Positions 41,752 through 50,944 of a stretch of 58,109 nt of DNA are shown piece by piece. The DNA is from Actinacidiphila oryziradicis (GTDB lineage: Bacteria; Actinomycetota; Actinomycetes; Streptomycetales; Streptomycetaceae). The translations under genes were made by a program, and so were the position numbers. The notes below the pieces were generated by a model, which ran no database searches, was not told where the DNA came from, and worked only from the letters and a program-made list of their open reading frames with translations. Numbering within the stretch: position 1 is the stretch's first letter; each line of letters starts with the position of its first letter. The stretch lies in assembly GCF_005047355.1 (NCBI RefSeq), contig NZ_SUMC01000052.1, forward strand, positions 1 through 58,109, given 5' to 3'.

Positions 41752-42675
41752 TCAGGAAGTGGCCTCAGCGGGCGTGGGGACGACGACCGCCCCCTGCGCC
41801 GGGGCGGCCGCCGCGCGGGCGGTGCGGCAGGTACCGGAGGTGAGGAGGGCGGTGGTGAGGGCGGCGGCGGATGCGGCGTCCTTGGCGAGAAAGGCGCAGG
41901 TGGGGCCGGAGCCGGAGACGAGCGCGGCGAGCGCCCCGGCGTGGGTGCCGGCGTCGAGGGTTTCCCGCAGCGAGGGCCGGAGGGAGAGGGCGGCGGGCTG
42001 GAGGTCATTGGTGAGGGCGGCGGCGAGTGCGGTGGTGTCGCCGGTGCGCAGGGCGTCCAGAAGGACGGGAGCGGGCTCGGGGGCGGCGATGACGGCGGCG
42101 CCGCGCAGCCGGTCGCACTCGCGGTAGACGGCGGGGGTGGAGAGGCCGCCGTCCGCCACGGCGAAGACCCAGTGGAACGTGCCGCCGACCGGCACCGGGG
42201 TGAGCAGCTCCCCCCGGCCCTGGCCGAGGGCCGCGCCGCCGATCAGGCTGAATGGCACGTCGCTGCCCAACTCCGCGCACAGTGCGAGGAGTTCCGGCTG
42301 GGACGCGCCGGTTCCCCACAGTGTGTCGCACGCCAGCAACGCCGCTGCGGCGTCGGCGCTGCCGCCCGCCATGCCTCCGGCGACCGGAATGTCCTTGATG
42401 ATGTGGATGTGGACATCCGGCGCCAGGCCGTGCCGCTCCGCGAGGGCGATGGCGGCGCGGGCCGCCAGGTTGGTGGCGTCCAGCGGGATCTGGTCGGTGC
42501 CCGGTCCGGACGCGGTGACGCGGAGCGTGTCGGCGGGCGTGACGGTGACCTCGTCGTACAGGCCCACCGCGAGGAAGACGTTGGCCAGGTCATGAAAGCC
42601 GTCCGGCCTCGGGCCGCCGACCGCGAGCTGGACGTTGACCTTCGCGGGTACGCGGACGGTGACGCTGCGGCTCAC
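41752..42675 (-). CDS. ispE: 4-diphosphocytidyl-2-C-methyl-D-erythritol kinase
   Basis: This 307-aa GHMP kinase has VRVPAKVNVQLAVG, the ATP loop PVAGGMAGGSADAAAALL and the C-terminal GSGPTCAFL. These are diagnostic of IspE, which phosphorylates CDP-methylerythritol in the MEP isoprenoid pathway. The GTG start at 42675 has AGGAG seven bases upstream. It follows rsmA on the same strand, the common actinobacterial order, across a 416-base gap with a large palindrome. Confidence 0.92.
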   Translation of the reverse strand: MSRSVTVRVPAKVNVQLAVGGPRPDGFHDLANVFLAVGLYDEVTVTPADTLRVTASGPGTDQIPLDATNLAARAAIALAERHGLAPDVHIHIIKDIPVAGGMAGGSADAAAALLACDTLWGTGASQPELLALCAELGSDVPFSLIGGAALGQGRGELLTPVPVGGTFHWVFAVADGGLSTPAVYRECDRLRGAAVIAAPEPAPVLLDALRTGDTTALAAALTNDLQPAALSLRPSLRETLDAGTHAGALAALVSGSGPTCAFLAKDAASAAALTTALLTSGTCRTARAAAAPAQGAVVVPTPAEATS

Positions 42676-43091
42676 GGTTCTCCTAGCGGGCGGTGCGTTC
42701 GGGCGGGCCGCGTCCATTGTCCCCCGGCCTGCCGGGGTCCTTGCCTGCGGCGCGGGGTCGTCGAGGCATACCCCGGCGCCACCACCGGCTCAGGCGCCCC
42801 GGGGCGCTGCGGCTGACCTTGCGGTTCCGGGTAATGGGCGGCTGGGTGGGCATGCCCACCCAGCCGCAGACAGCAGGGGCGCTCGGCCCAGCGCAGCGGC
42901 GCCGCAGGCGCGGTACCGCTCACCGGGCGGCCGGGTCGGAGCGAGCCGCCCGTCCGGGCATCGCGACTGTCTCGGGCGAGCCCGCCCCTCGTGGACCGTG
43001 CGCCGTTCCGGGTAATGGGCGGGTGGGTGGGCATGCCCTGCGCCGCAGGCGCTGGAACCGCCCAACCGGCCGCCGGGCGGGCGGCTCGCAG
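42676..43091. repeat. Gap with a duplicated 34-base module and a 28-base palindrome
   Basis: The modules 42824-42857 and 43005-43038 (start GTTCCGGGTAATGGGCGG) differ at one base. The first extends into the perfect palindrome 42839-42866. The interval holds no credible gene and separates rsmA and ispE. The second copy lacks the right arm of the palindrome. Confidence 0.75.
42839..42866 (-). terminator. 28-base perfect palindrome after rsmA
   Basis: The arms CGGCTGGGTGGGCA and its complement meet at a central CATG. It lies in the rsmA-ispE gap, so it may terminate rsmA transcription or stabilise mRNA. There is no T-tract. Confidence 0.6.
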
Positions 43092-43988
43092 TCAGCCGGA
43101 ACCCCCGCCGGAGGCGGGCCCGTGCTCGGCGATGGCGGCGAACTCCTCGACCGTGATCGCCTCCCCGCGGGCCTGCGGGGACACCCCCGCCGCCACAAGC
43201 GCGGCCTCTGCCGCAGCCGCCGACCCGGCCCAGCCCGCGAGCGCGGCGCGCAGCGTCTTGCGGCGCTGCGCGAAAGCGGCGTCGACGACGGCGAAGACCT
43301 GGGCGCGTGAGGCGGTCGTCTTCACCGGCTCGGGCCGCCGCACCAGCGAGACCAGGCCGGAGTCGACGTTCGGTGCGGGCCAGAAGACGTTGCGGCCGAT
43401 CGCCCCGGCCCGCTTGACGTCGGCGTACCAGGCCGCCTTGACCGAAGGCACACCGTAGATCTTCGAGCCTGGAGCGGCGGCGAGCCGGTCGGCGACCTCC
43501 GCCTGCACCATGACCAGGGTGCGCTCGATGCTGGGGAAGGAGGCGAGCATGTGCAGCAGCACGGGGACCGCGACGTTGTACGGGAGGTTGGCGACCATCG
43601 CGGTGGGCGGCGGCCCGGGCAGCTCGGCGATCCGCATCGCGTCGGAGTGCACCAGCGCGAACCGCTCCGCGCGGGCGGGCGGCAGGCGGGCGGCGACGGT
43701 GGACGGCAGGGCCGCCGCCAGCACGTCGTCGATCTCGACCGCGGTGACGCGGTCGGCGGCCTCCAGCAGGGCGAGGGTGAGCGAGCCGAGCCCCGGGCCG
43801 ACCTCGACGACGACGTCGTCCGGGCGGACCCCCGCGGTGCGGACGATCCGGCGCACGGTGTTCGCGTCGATGACGAAGTTCTGGCCGCGCTGCTTGGTGG
43901 GGCGTACCCCGAGCGCGGCGGCGAGTTCGCGGATGTCGGCGGGGCCGAGGAGCGGGCCGGGGAGAGGGTCGCGATCAGTGGTGCTCAC
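43092..43988 (-). CDS. rsmA: 16S rRNA dimethyladenosine transferase
   Basis: This 298-aa KsgA-type methyltransferase has KQRGQNFVIDANTVRRIV, SAM site EVGPGLGSLTLALL and the NLPY motif (VANLPYNVAVP). It dimethylates the two adjacent adenines near the 3' end of 16S rRNA. It starts at a GTG that overlaps the rpfB stop (GTGA), so it is translationally coupled. The C-terminal helix domain is complete. Confidence 0.93.
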   Translation of the reverse strand: MSTTDRDPLPGPLLGPADIRELAAALGVRPTKQRGQNFVIDANTVRRIVRTAGVRPDDVVVEVGPGLGSLTLALLEAADRVTAVEIDDVLAAALPSTVAARLPPARAERFALVHSDAMRIAELPGPPPTAMVANLPYNVAVPVLLHMLASFPSIERTLVMVQAEVADRLAAAPGSKIYGVPSVKAAWYADVKRAGAIGRNVFWPAPNVDSGLVSLVRRPEPVKTTASRAQVFAVVDAAFAQRRKTLRAALAGWAGSAAAAEAALVAAGVSPQARGEAITVEEFAAIAEHGPASGGGSG

Positions 43989-45142
43989 CGAAACAGCCTA
44001 CGGCCGCAGACCGGCCACGGAGTCGCCCCCCTGGTGACGTAGAGCTTCTTCGCGCGGTACGTCTGCTCCTCCGCCGGAGCGTCCTGCGGCCGCCCTTTGC
44101 CGCCGATGGCATGCCAGGTGCCGACGTCGAACTGGTACAGCCCGCCGTACGTCCCGGAGGCGTCGACGGCGTCCGGCCGCCCGCCGGCCTCGCAGCGGCC
44201 GAGCGCGTCCCAGTTGAGCCCGTCGGCCCCTGCCACCGACTCCGGCAGCGGCTTCGTACCGACCCGCAGCACCTGGGGGACGGGCTCGCGCACCAGCTCG
44301 GAGCCGAGCGCTCTCGGCTTCTGCTTGACGCCGTTGACGGTGCGGTACGCGTACGTCACCCGCCGCAGCCCGGGCCGGCCAGGGGCGTCGACGACTGTCG
44401 TGCCCCGGAAAAGGCTGCCGTCCCCGTGCCTGACGATCGCGTACGGGACCGGCTCCTCGTGGACCTCCTCGCGCCCCCGGATCCGCAGTACCGACACCGT
44501 CTGGCCGTCGCGGGGGAAGCTGTCGGGGTCGACGGAGGTGGTGTCCTGGCCATGCAGGACGATCCCGGCCCGCTCGACGGCTTCGCGTACGGTCGCGGCG
44601 TTGGTGGTGACGGTGCGCTCCCGGCCGTCGATGAGGAAGGTGAGGGTCCGCTCGGTGCGTACGTCGAGATCGAGGCCGCTCCGGCCGATCTCCGAGCCGC
44701 GCGAGGTCGACAGATACGCCCCGTCGGCGCGCACGCCGAGCTGGCGCAGCGCCTCGTCGACGGTGCGGGCGGTGGTCCAGACCCGGCGTCGGCGGCCGTC
44801 GAGGGTGAGGGAGACCGGGCGTCCGTGGCGGACGGCGACCTCGTCGCCATTGCGCAGTCCGGCGTTCCGGCCGGGGGCGACGATGTCGTGGCTGCCGGTC
44901 CGGACTCCTTGCAGGCGAAGCAGTTCCTCGACGTCGTTGGCGAAGGTGTGCAGGTTGCGCGGCTCGCCGTCGACGCTCAGCCTGACGGCCTTGTCGTTGG
45001 CCAGGAAGGCGGACGTTCCGCCGGCCAGGAACGCCAGGACCAGCGCGCGGGGGAGCAACTGACGCAGGGCGTCAGGCCTCTCCGCCTTCCTGGCGGCCTG
45101 CCCTCCGCGCACTCCGCGATGACTGCGCTGCGAATGATTCAC
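43985..45142 (-). CDS. rpfB: Resuscitation-promoting factor (RpfB type)
   Basis: This 385-aa secreted protein has one N-terminal membrane/signal segment (LLPRALVLAFLAGGTSAF), three DUF348 ubiquitin-like repeats (about 50-215), a G5 domain (about 215-295, with EVHEEPVPY and RRVTYAYRTVNGV) and the C-terminal lysozyme-like Rpf domain (LNWDALGRCEAGG with catalytic Glu). It cleaves peptidoglycan to promote growth from dormancy and spore germination. A tandem GTTGCTCGGAA repeat lies upstream at 45266-45289. Confidence 0.9.
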   Translation of the reverse strand: MNHSQRSHRGVRGGQAARKAERPDALRQLLPRALVLAFLAGGTSAFLANDKAVRLSVDGEPRNLHTFANDVEELLRLQGVRTGSHDIVAPGRNAGLRNGDEVAVRHGRPVSLTLDGRRRRVWTTARTVDEALRQLGVRADGAYLSTSRGSEIGRSGLDLDVRTERTLTFLIDGRERTVTTNAATVREAVERAGIVLHGQDTTSVDPDSFPRDGQTVSVLRIRGREEVHEEPVPYAIVRHGDGSLFRGTTVVDAPGRPGLRRVTYAYRTVNGVKQKPRALGSELVREPVPQVLRVGTKPLPESVAGADGLNWDALGRCEAGGRPDAVDASGTYGGLYQFDVGTWHAIGGKGRPQDAPAEEQTYRAKKLYVTRGATPWPVCGRRLFR

Positions 45143-45265
45143 GACGACTCCAGTACGTCCGGCACGCCGTACGGCCGATTACGACCCGATTCGGAACCGG
45201 GACCATAGCGGAGTTTTCGTCACGCTCCAAAGTCGGATGAACACGTTGCGTCATCGGTGGAGGTT

Positions 45266-45289
45266 GCTCGGAAGTTGCTCGGAAGTCCA
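45266..45289 (-). repeat. Tandem 11-base repeat in the tatD-rpfB gap
   Basis: GTTGCTCGGAA occurs twice in a row in the 155-base space between tatD and rpfB. It could be a regulator site or a chance duplication. A TATGGT promoter-like -10 lies at about 45204-45209 on the minus strand. Confidence 0.4.
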
Positions 45290-45297
45290 GCGGCCAC

Positions 45298-46170
45298 TCA
45301 GTATCCGAACGCCCGGGCCGTGTTGGCCCCGATCGCCGCCGCGAGCCGGTCCTCCGTAACGCCCTTGGCCGCCGCCATCGCGCGCAGGGTGACCGGAACG
45401 AGGTACGGCGCGTTGGGCCGTCCTCGGTACGGCACCGGCGTGAGGAACGGTGCGTCGGTCTCGACCAGCAGCAGTTCCAGCGGGGCGACCCCGACCGCGT
45501 CGCGCAGATCCTGCGCCGACTTGTACGTCACGTTGCCGGCGAAGGACATGTAGTAGCCCTTGTCCGCGCAGAGCTTGGCCATGCCGGCGTCGCCGGAGTA
45601 GCAGTGGAAGACCACGGTGTCCGGCGCGCCCTCCTCGTCGAGTATCCGCAGCACATCGGCGTGGGCCTCGCGGTCGTGGATGACCAGGGCCTTGTCGTGC
45701 CGTTTGGCCATGTCGAGGTGCCGGCGGAAGGAGTACTGCTGGGCCTCGACGCCCTCCGGCCCCGTACGGAAGTAGTCGAGCCCCGTCTCGCCGACGCCGC
45801 GCACCTGGGGCAGTGCGGCGAGGGCGTCGATCGCGTCGAGCGCCGCGTCCAGGGCGGCCTGCCCGCCGGGCTGCCGGGCCCCTTGCCGCGACCGGCCGTC
45901 GGGGTCGCCGTGGACGATCCGGGGAGCCTCGTTCGGGTGCAGGGCGACGGTGGCCCAGATGTTCTCGTACCGCTCGGCGGTATCGGCCGCCCAGCGGGAT
46001 CCGTCCAGGTCGCAGCCGACCTGGACCAGGGTCGTCACACCGACCGAGGCGGCCTTGGCCACGGCCGCCTGGACGGTGCCCTCCTGCATGTCCAGATGGG
46101 TGTGCGAGTCCGCTACGGGGACGGCGAGCGGCTCGGGCAGGGGCGGGGCTTCGGTGCTCTTCGACGGCAT
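45298..46170 (-). CDS. tatD: TatD-family metal-dependent DNase
   Basis: This 290-aa amidohydrolase-fold protein has the first metal motif DSHTHLD (His23, His25), GVGETGLDYF, LVIHDREAH, VFHCYSGD and VETDAPFLTP. These ligands are complete for a two-metal phosphodiesterase. A short Gly/Arg/Gln insertion follows HPNEAP. It precedes rpfB and rsmA in the conserved order. Confidence 0.9.
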   Translation of the reverse strand: MPSKSTEAPPLPEPLAVPVADSHTHLDMQEGTVQAAVAKAASVGVTTLVQVGCDLDGSRWAADTAERYENIWATVALHPNEAPRIVHGDPDGRSRQGARQPGGQAALDAALDAIDALAALPQVRGVGETGLDYFRTGPEGVEAQQYSFRRHLDMAKRHDKALVIHDREAHADVLRILDEEGAPDTVVFHCYSGDAGMAKLCADKGYYMSFAGNVTYKSAQDLRDAVGVAPLELLLVETDAPFLTPVPYRGRPNAPYLVPVTLRAMAAAKGVTEDRLAAAIGANTARAFGY

Positions 46171-46195
46171 GCCCCGAGTTTACGAACCCCCGCGA

Positions 46196-46567
46196 CTACG
46201 ACCCGTGCGGCCCCTGCGGCCCCTGCGGCCGCGAACCCTTGCGGTGCAGCAGATGCAGCAGATGCCAGTCGTGCGTGCGGTGCACCACGCGTTCGCTGCT
46301 TCCGCTCACCCATGTGGAGGCCACTTCCGACACCTGGCCGGACCGCATGATGCGCACCCGGTGGCCGTCACAGTTCAGGCAGCTCGGACGGGTCAGCGGG
46401 GAGGGGGCGTGGTGTCCGTCCTCGGTCGTGTAGGTCACGAAGGGCTTCCCCTTCACATCGACGTGGTGTTCGATGTCGTACGACTGCTCCCAGCCGTACC
46501 CGCAGTTCATGCAGGCGAAGGCGTACGCCTCGCGGACTATGCCCTCGGTGCCGACGGTCTCGCTCAT
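46196..46567 (-). CDS. Zinc-ribbon protein of unknown role
   Basis: This 123-aa protein begins MSETVGTEGIVREAYAFAC. Two Cys pairs (C-M-N-C and C-L-N-C about 45 residues apart) form a likely zinc ribbon, and the C terminus is His-rich (VHRTHDWHLLHLLHRKG). It is probably cytoplasmic. GGAGCTGCG precedes the start. It lies between rsmI and tatD in otherwise core gene order. No family function is known. Confidence 0.72.
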   Translation of the reverse strand: MSETVGTEGIVREAYAFACMNCGYGWEQSYDIEHHVDVKGKPFVTYTTEDGHHAPSPLTRPSCLNCDGHRVRIMRSGQVSEVASTWVSGSSERVVHRTHDWHLLHLLHRKGSRPQGPQGPHGS

Positions 46568-46816
46568 CGCAGCTCCTGTTGCCCTCCGGACACCCCGTCC
46601 GGAGCGGGACTTCCCGTACCAGCGAACGCCTTTCGCGGCAGTCGCGCAAAGGGGGTTCCGTACTCTTGGGTCACTTTTAGGCCGTATGTTGAGAAGATAC
46701 CTTTCTCCTACGATAGGACTTTTGCCGCACTCTGTGTTTAGCCATACCCACAGCCTGCCCAGGCCCACGCCGGCCGGTTCACCCCGGTGGTTCAGCCCGG
46801 TGGTTCACCCCGGTGT
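46568..46816. other. Interval between rsmI and the zinc-ribbon gene
   Basis: This 249-base gap has an AT-rich part (46670-46745) with a TCCTA-CGA-TAGGA inverted repeat at 46706-46718 and a tandem CCCGGTGGTTCA unit near 46784-46810. It probably holds the promoter of the minus-strand zinc-ribbon gene and the end of rsmI. No gene is seen. Confidence 0.45.
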
Positions 46817-47677
46817 TTAGCCTTGCGCCGCAGCGCCCCGTTTCGCGGCCACCACCGCGTCGAAGACCTCCCGCTTCGGAAGCCCCACCGCCGCCGCGAC
46901 CGCCGCGATCGCCTCCTTACGGTGCTCCCCCGCCGCCTCCCGCTCCGCGACCAGACCAGCCAGCTCCCCAGGCGTCAGATCCGCCGGCCCCGGCTCCGGG
47001 GCCCCTTCCACGACGATCGTGATCTCGCCCCGTACGCCGCCCTCCGCCGCCCACGCCGCCAGCTCCTTCAGCGGGCCGCGCTTCACTTCCTCGTACGTCT
47101 TCGTCAGCTCCCGGCACACCGCCGCCCGCCGCTCCGCCCCGAAGACCTCCGCCATCGCCGCCAGCGTGTCGTCCAACCGGTGCGGCGCCTCGAAATACAC
47201 CAGCGTCCGCCGCTCCCCGGCCACCTCAGCCAGCCGCGACCGCCGCTCGCCCGCCTTCCGGGGCAGGAAACCCTCGAAGCAGAACCGGTCCACCGGCAGA
47301 CCCGACAACGCCAGCGCCGTCAGCACCGCCGACGGCCCCGGCACCGCCGTCACCCTGATCCCGCGCTCCACCGCCGCCGCCACCAGCCGGTACCCCGGAT
47401 CCGACACCGACGGCATCCCCGCATCCGTCACCAGCAGCACCCGCGCCCCGCCCACCAGCGCGTCCACCAGCTCCGGCGTCCGCGCCGACTCGTTCCCCTC
47501 GAAATACGACACCACCCTGCCCGCCGGCTGCACCCCCAGCCCCTGCGTCAGCCGCCGCAGCCGCCGCGTGTCCTCCGCAGCGATCACATCCGCCGCCACC
47601 AGCTCCGTCCCCAGCCGCGCCGGGGCGTCCGTGATGTCGCCGATGGGTGTTCCTGCCAATACCAGTACGCCTTTCAC
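46817..47677 (-). CDS. rsmI: 16S rRNA 2'-O-ribose C1402 methyltransferase
   Basis: This 286-aa tetrapyrrole-methylase-fold protein starts VKGVLVLAGTPIGDITDAPARL, with the RsmI marks VIAAEDTRRLRRL, VTDAGMPSVSDPG and FEGFLPRKAGERR. It methylates C1402 in the decoding centre. The start is a GTG at 47677. It is divergent from the PMT gene; the two promoters share about 115 bases. Confidence 0.9.
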   Translation of the reverse strand: MKGVLVLAGTPIGDITDAPARLGTELVAADVIAAEDTRRLRRLTQGLGVQPAGRVVSYFEGNESARTPELVDALVGGARVLLVTDAGMPSVSDPGYRLVAAAVERGIRVTAVPGPSAVLTALALSGLPVDRFCFEGFLPRKAGERRSRLAEVAGERRTLVYFEAPHRLDDTLAAMAEVFGAERRAAVCRELTKTYEEVKRGPLKELAAWAAEGGVRGEITIVVEGAPEPGPADLTPGELAGLVAEREAAGEHRKEAIAAVAAAVGLPKREVFDAVVAAKRGAAAQG

Positions 47678-47793
47678 CCAGACATCCTCCCACCCCGCCT
47701 CCCGCCCGCCCGAAAGCCGCAAGGTGCGGGCAACGTGCAGGCAAACACGCCGCTCCTTACCGATTGCTCATCCGGTGTCTCTACGATGGCCCG

Positions 47794-49527
47794 GTGACGA
47801 GTGACACCGCGACGCAAGCGCAGGCGCACGCCCAACGGAATGACGCCCCCGCCCCCGAGGCGGAGCCGACCCCGTGGCAGCGGCGGCTGCGCCGCTTCGG
47901 CTACGCAGACCGGCCGCGCGCCACCACGGCCGAACGCCTGATCGCACCCTTCCCTGAGCCCGGCACCCGCCTGTGGGCCGCCCTCGGCCTGGGACCGGGC
48001 ACAGCGGACCGGCTGGTCCGCTGGTCAGGCTGGGGCGGCCCGCTGCTCGTGGCCCTCGTCGCCGGGCTGCTGCGCTTCTGGAACCTCAAGAGCCCGAACG
48101 CGGTGATATTCGACGAGACGTACTACGCCAAGGACGCCTGGTCGCTTCTCCAGTACGGCTACGAGGGCACCTGGACCGACAAGGCCAACAACGCGATCCT
48201 CGCCCCCCACCAGACGATCCCGCTCTCCTCCGACCCCTCCTATGTGGTGCACCCGCCGGTCGGCAAATGGATGATCGGCATCGGTGAATGGCTGTTCGGG
48301 CTCAACCCCTTCGGCTGGCGCTTCATGGTCGCCGTCCTCGGCACCCTCTCCGTCCTCATGCTCTGCCGCATCGGCCGCCGCCTCTTCCGCTCCACCGCCC
48401 TCGGCTGCCTCGCCGGCGGACTCATGACGGTCGACGGACTGCAATTTGTCATGAGCCGCACCGCCCTCCTCGACCTCGTCGTCATGTTCTGGGTGCTCGC
48501 CGCCTTCGGCGCCCTCCTCATAGACCGCGACAAGGCCCGCGCCCGCCTCGCCGCCGCCCTCCCCGACACCCACGCCGGCCTCGGCGCCCGTCCCTGGCGC
48601 ATCGCCGCCGGCGTCTTCCTCGGCCTCGCCACCGCCACCAAATGGAACGGCCTCTACATCCTGCTGGCCTTCCTGGTGATGACCGTCCTCTGGGACGCCG
48701 GCGCCCGCCGCACCGCCGGCGCCAGGCACCCCCACCGCACCGCGCTGCGCAAGGACGCGGGCTGGTCCTTCCTGGCCCTCGTCCCCGTCGCCATCGCCAC
48801 CTACCTGCTCAGCTGGACCGGCTGGTTCCTCACCAAGAAGGGCTACGACCGCGACTGGGCCGCCCACCGCCAGGGCCTCTCCCCGGACCACATCCTCGGC
48901 ATCCCGCTGCCGCAGATCAACATGACCTGGGTCCCCGCCGCCCTCCGCAGCCTCTGGCACTACGAGTCCCAGGTCTACGACTTCCACGTCAACCTGGTCT
49001 CACCCCACACCTACCAGTCCAACCCCTGGAGCTGGCTCGTCCTCGGCCGCCCCGTCTCCTACTTCTACGAGTCCCCCAAACTCGGCCAGAACGGCTGCAC
49101 CGCCGCCGCCGGCTGCGCCCGCGAAGTCCTCGGCATCGGCACCCCCCTCCTCTGGTGGTCCGCCTGCTTCGCGCTCCTCTACGCCCTCTACCGCTGGATC
49201 TTCCGCCGCGACTGGCGCGCCGGAGCGATCCTCTGCGGAGTCGCCGCCGGCTACCTCCCCTGGTTCATGTACCAGCAGCGCACGATCTTCCTCTTCTACG
49301 CCGTCGTCTTCCTCCCCTTCCTCTGCCTCGCCCTCGCCATGATGCTCGGCGCCATACTCGGCCCCCGCCAAGCCACCGAACGCCGCCGCATGTGGGGCGC
49401 GGTGGGCGCCGGCACCCTCGTCCTGCTCATCGTCTGGAACTTCATCTACTTCTTCCCGCTCTACACGGGCATGACGATCCCGTACTCCTCCTGGCGCGCC
49501 CGAATGTGGCTGGACACCTGGATCTAG
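47794..49527 (+). CDS. pmt: Dolichyl-phosphate-mannose-type protein O-mannosyltransferase
   Basis: This 577-aa polytopic enzyme of the PMT family has the catalytic Asp107-Glu108 in VIFDETYYAKDAW, a conserved first loop with WTDKANN and HPPVGKW, and around ten membrane segments. It transfers mannose from polyprenyl phosphate to secreted proteins, a process used for phage receptors and antibiotic resistance in streptomycetes. It starts with GTG at 47794. Confidence 0.88.
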   Translation: MTSDTATQAQAHAQRNDAPAPEAEPTPWQRRLRRFGYADRPRATTAERLIAPFPEPGTRLWAALGLGPGTADRLVRWSGWGGPLLVALVAGLLRFWNLKSPNAVIFDETYYAKDAWSLLQYGYEGTWTDKANNAILAPHQTIPLSSDPSYVVHPPVGKWMIGIGEWLFGLNPFGWRFMVAVLGTLSVLMLCRIGRRLFRSTALGCLAGGLMTVDGLQFVMSRTALLDLVVMFWVLAAFGALLIDRDKARARLAAALPDTHAGLGARPWRIAAGVFLGLATATKWNGLYILLAFLVMTVLWDAGARRTAGARHPHRTALRKDAGWSFLALVPVAIATYLLSWTGWFLTKKGYDRDWAAHRQGLSPDHILGIPLPQINMTWVPAALRSLWHYESQVYDFHVNLVSPHTYQSNPWSWLVLGRPVSYFYESPKLGQNGCTAAAGCAREVLGIGTPLLWWSACFALLYALYRWIFRRDWRAGAILCGVAAGYLPWFMYQQRTIFLFYAVVFLPFLCLALAMMLGAILGPRQATERRRMWGAVGAGTLVLLIVWNFIYFFPLYTGMTIPYSSWRARMWLDTWI

Positions 49528-49719
49528 CTGGGGCTTTGCGCCTTTGGGCCGTGGGGCAACGACCCGCCGTAGCGGTCATCATTGGTCGTTGCCGGTCACC
49601 CTTGGCCCACCCCGGACGGCCCACAGACGGCCCGGGAACGGCCCCGTATGTGCAGGTCAACAGGGCAGGGCTGGACCCCCTCTAGTGGCCGCGCCGAGCC
49701 GGGCGGTAGCGTCGCGCAC

Positions 49720-50649
49720 ATGATCTCGGGCGACGGAGACACCCCAACCGAAGCGGCGGCATTCACTGCGGAGGGCGCAGGGACGGTGCTCCGCGAAGCC
49801 TGCCGGACAGCGGGGCTGGACCCGTCCGGCGCCGAGCTGCTGAGACTCGGCTCGAACGCGGTCTACCGGCTGCACACGGCCCCGGTGATCGTCCGCATCG
49901 CCCGCGACCGCGACGGCCTGGCCGAGATGGACCGCGCCGTTCGCGTCGCCCGCTGGCTGGCGGAACAGGACTTCCCTGCCACGCGCGTCCTGCCCGGTGT
50001 CGAGCAGCCGCTCACAGTCGGGGGCAGGGTCGTCACGTTCTGGGAGAGCGCCCAGGAGAGCGAGGAGTACGCGAGCCTGAATGAGCTGGCGGACCTGCTG
50101 CGGCGCCTGCACTGGCTTGAGGAGCCACACTCCCTCGGGCTCCCGTACTTCGAACCGTTCCCGAAGCTGCGCGCCTCCCTCGCCGAGCTGAACGGCACGA
50201 TCCCGGCGGACGACTGGACGTTCCTGGACGAGCGTGCCGGCCGTCTCCACAAGGACTACGACAAGCTGGACTTCGTCCTGCCCTTCGGCGCGATCCACGG
50301 CGACGCCAACGTCGGCAACGTCCTGCGGGACCATACGGGCCAAGCCATCCTCATTGACCTCGACGGCTTCTCGCTGGCTCACCGCGAATGGGATCTCATC
50401 CTCACCGCGATCTACTACGACCGCTACGGCTGGCACTCCCGCACCCAGTACGAGGGGTTCGTCCACCACTATGGCTTCGACATCATGAACTGGCCCGGCT
50501 ACCCCGTCCTCGCCGACCTGCGCGAGCTGATGATGACGCTGTGGATGGGCCAGCAGTCCCTCACCAACCCCAAGGCCGCCGAGGAGTTCACCCGGCGCGT
50601 CAAGGCCATCAAGGCTGGCGGCGGCCGCAAGGACTGGCGCCCGTTCTGA
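49720..50649 (+). CDS. Aminoglycoside phosphotransferase-like kinase
   Basis: This 309-aa APH/choline-kinase-fold protein has the catalytic loop HGDANVGNVLRD and metal-binding IDLDGFSLAHREWDL. The start at 49720 (MISGDGDT) follows a non-coding stretch; no strong ribosome site is seen. Members often phosphorylate small alcohols or are of unknown substrate; resistance is not implied. It stands alone. Confidence 0.82.
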   Translation: MISGDGDTPTEAAAFTAEGAGTVLREACRTAGLDPSGAELLRLGSNAVYRLHTAPVIVRIARDRDGLAEMDRAVRVARWLAEQDFPATRVLPGVEQPLTVGGRVVTFWESAQESEEYASLNELADLLRRLHWLEEPHSLGLPYFEPFPKLRASLAELNGTIPADDWTFLDERAGRLHKDYDKLDFVLPFGAIHGDANVGNVLRDHTGQAILIDLDGFSLAHREWDLILTAIYYDRYGWHSRTQYEGFVHHYGFDIMNWPGYPVLADLRELMMTLWMGQQSLTNPKAAEEFTRRVKAIKAGGGRKDWRPF

Positions 50650-50944
50650 GCTTCGCCTTTGCAGGCGTCTAGAGAGTTCTCTCTGCGGGTGTTACGGCGG
50701 CTGTGGGTCGAGTCCGGTCTTCGCGAGAAGTCCGGCGAGTAACTCCGGCCGGTACTGCAGTCGTCGGCGTAGCCTGAGCCGCGGAAGAAGCTGCCTCCCA
50801 GGCCCTCGAAACTTGACCCTTACAAGCCCGCCATTGGTGGCACGGGTGCGGGTTCCGCCCACACGACCGATGAGTTCCGCCTCGCCGCGTCGTCTGCATG
50901 TTGGGAACGTCCCCCTTCCGCGCCTGCGGGAGGCCAGAGATGAG

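Noticed and set aside
45143..45297. Possible cyclic-di-AMP riboswitch upstream of rpfB
   Set aside because: Known for some rpf genes, but the conserved elements were not visible in the 155-base leader.
50810..50880. tRNA-like stretch with CTTGTAAGG on the minus strand
   Set aside because: The anticodon and acceptor stems do not pair and the T-arm GGTTCGA is not in place. It could at most be a tRNA scar.
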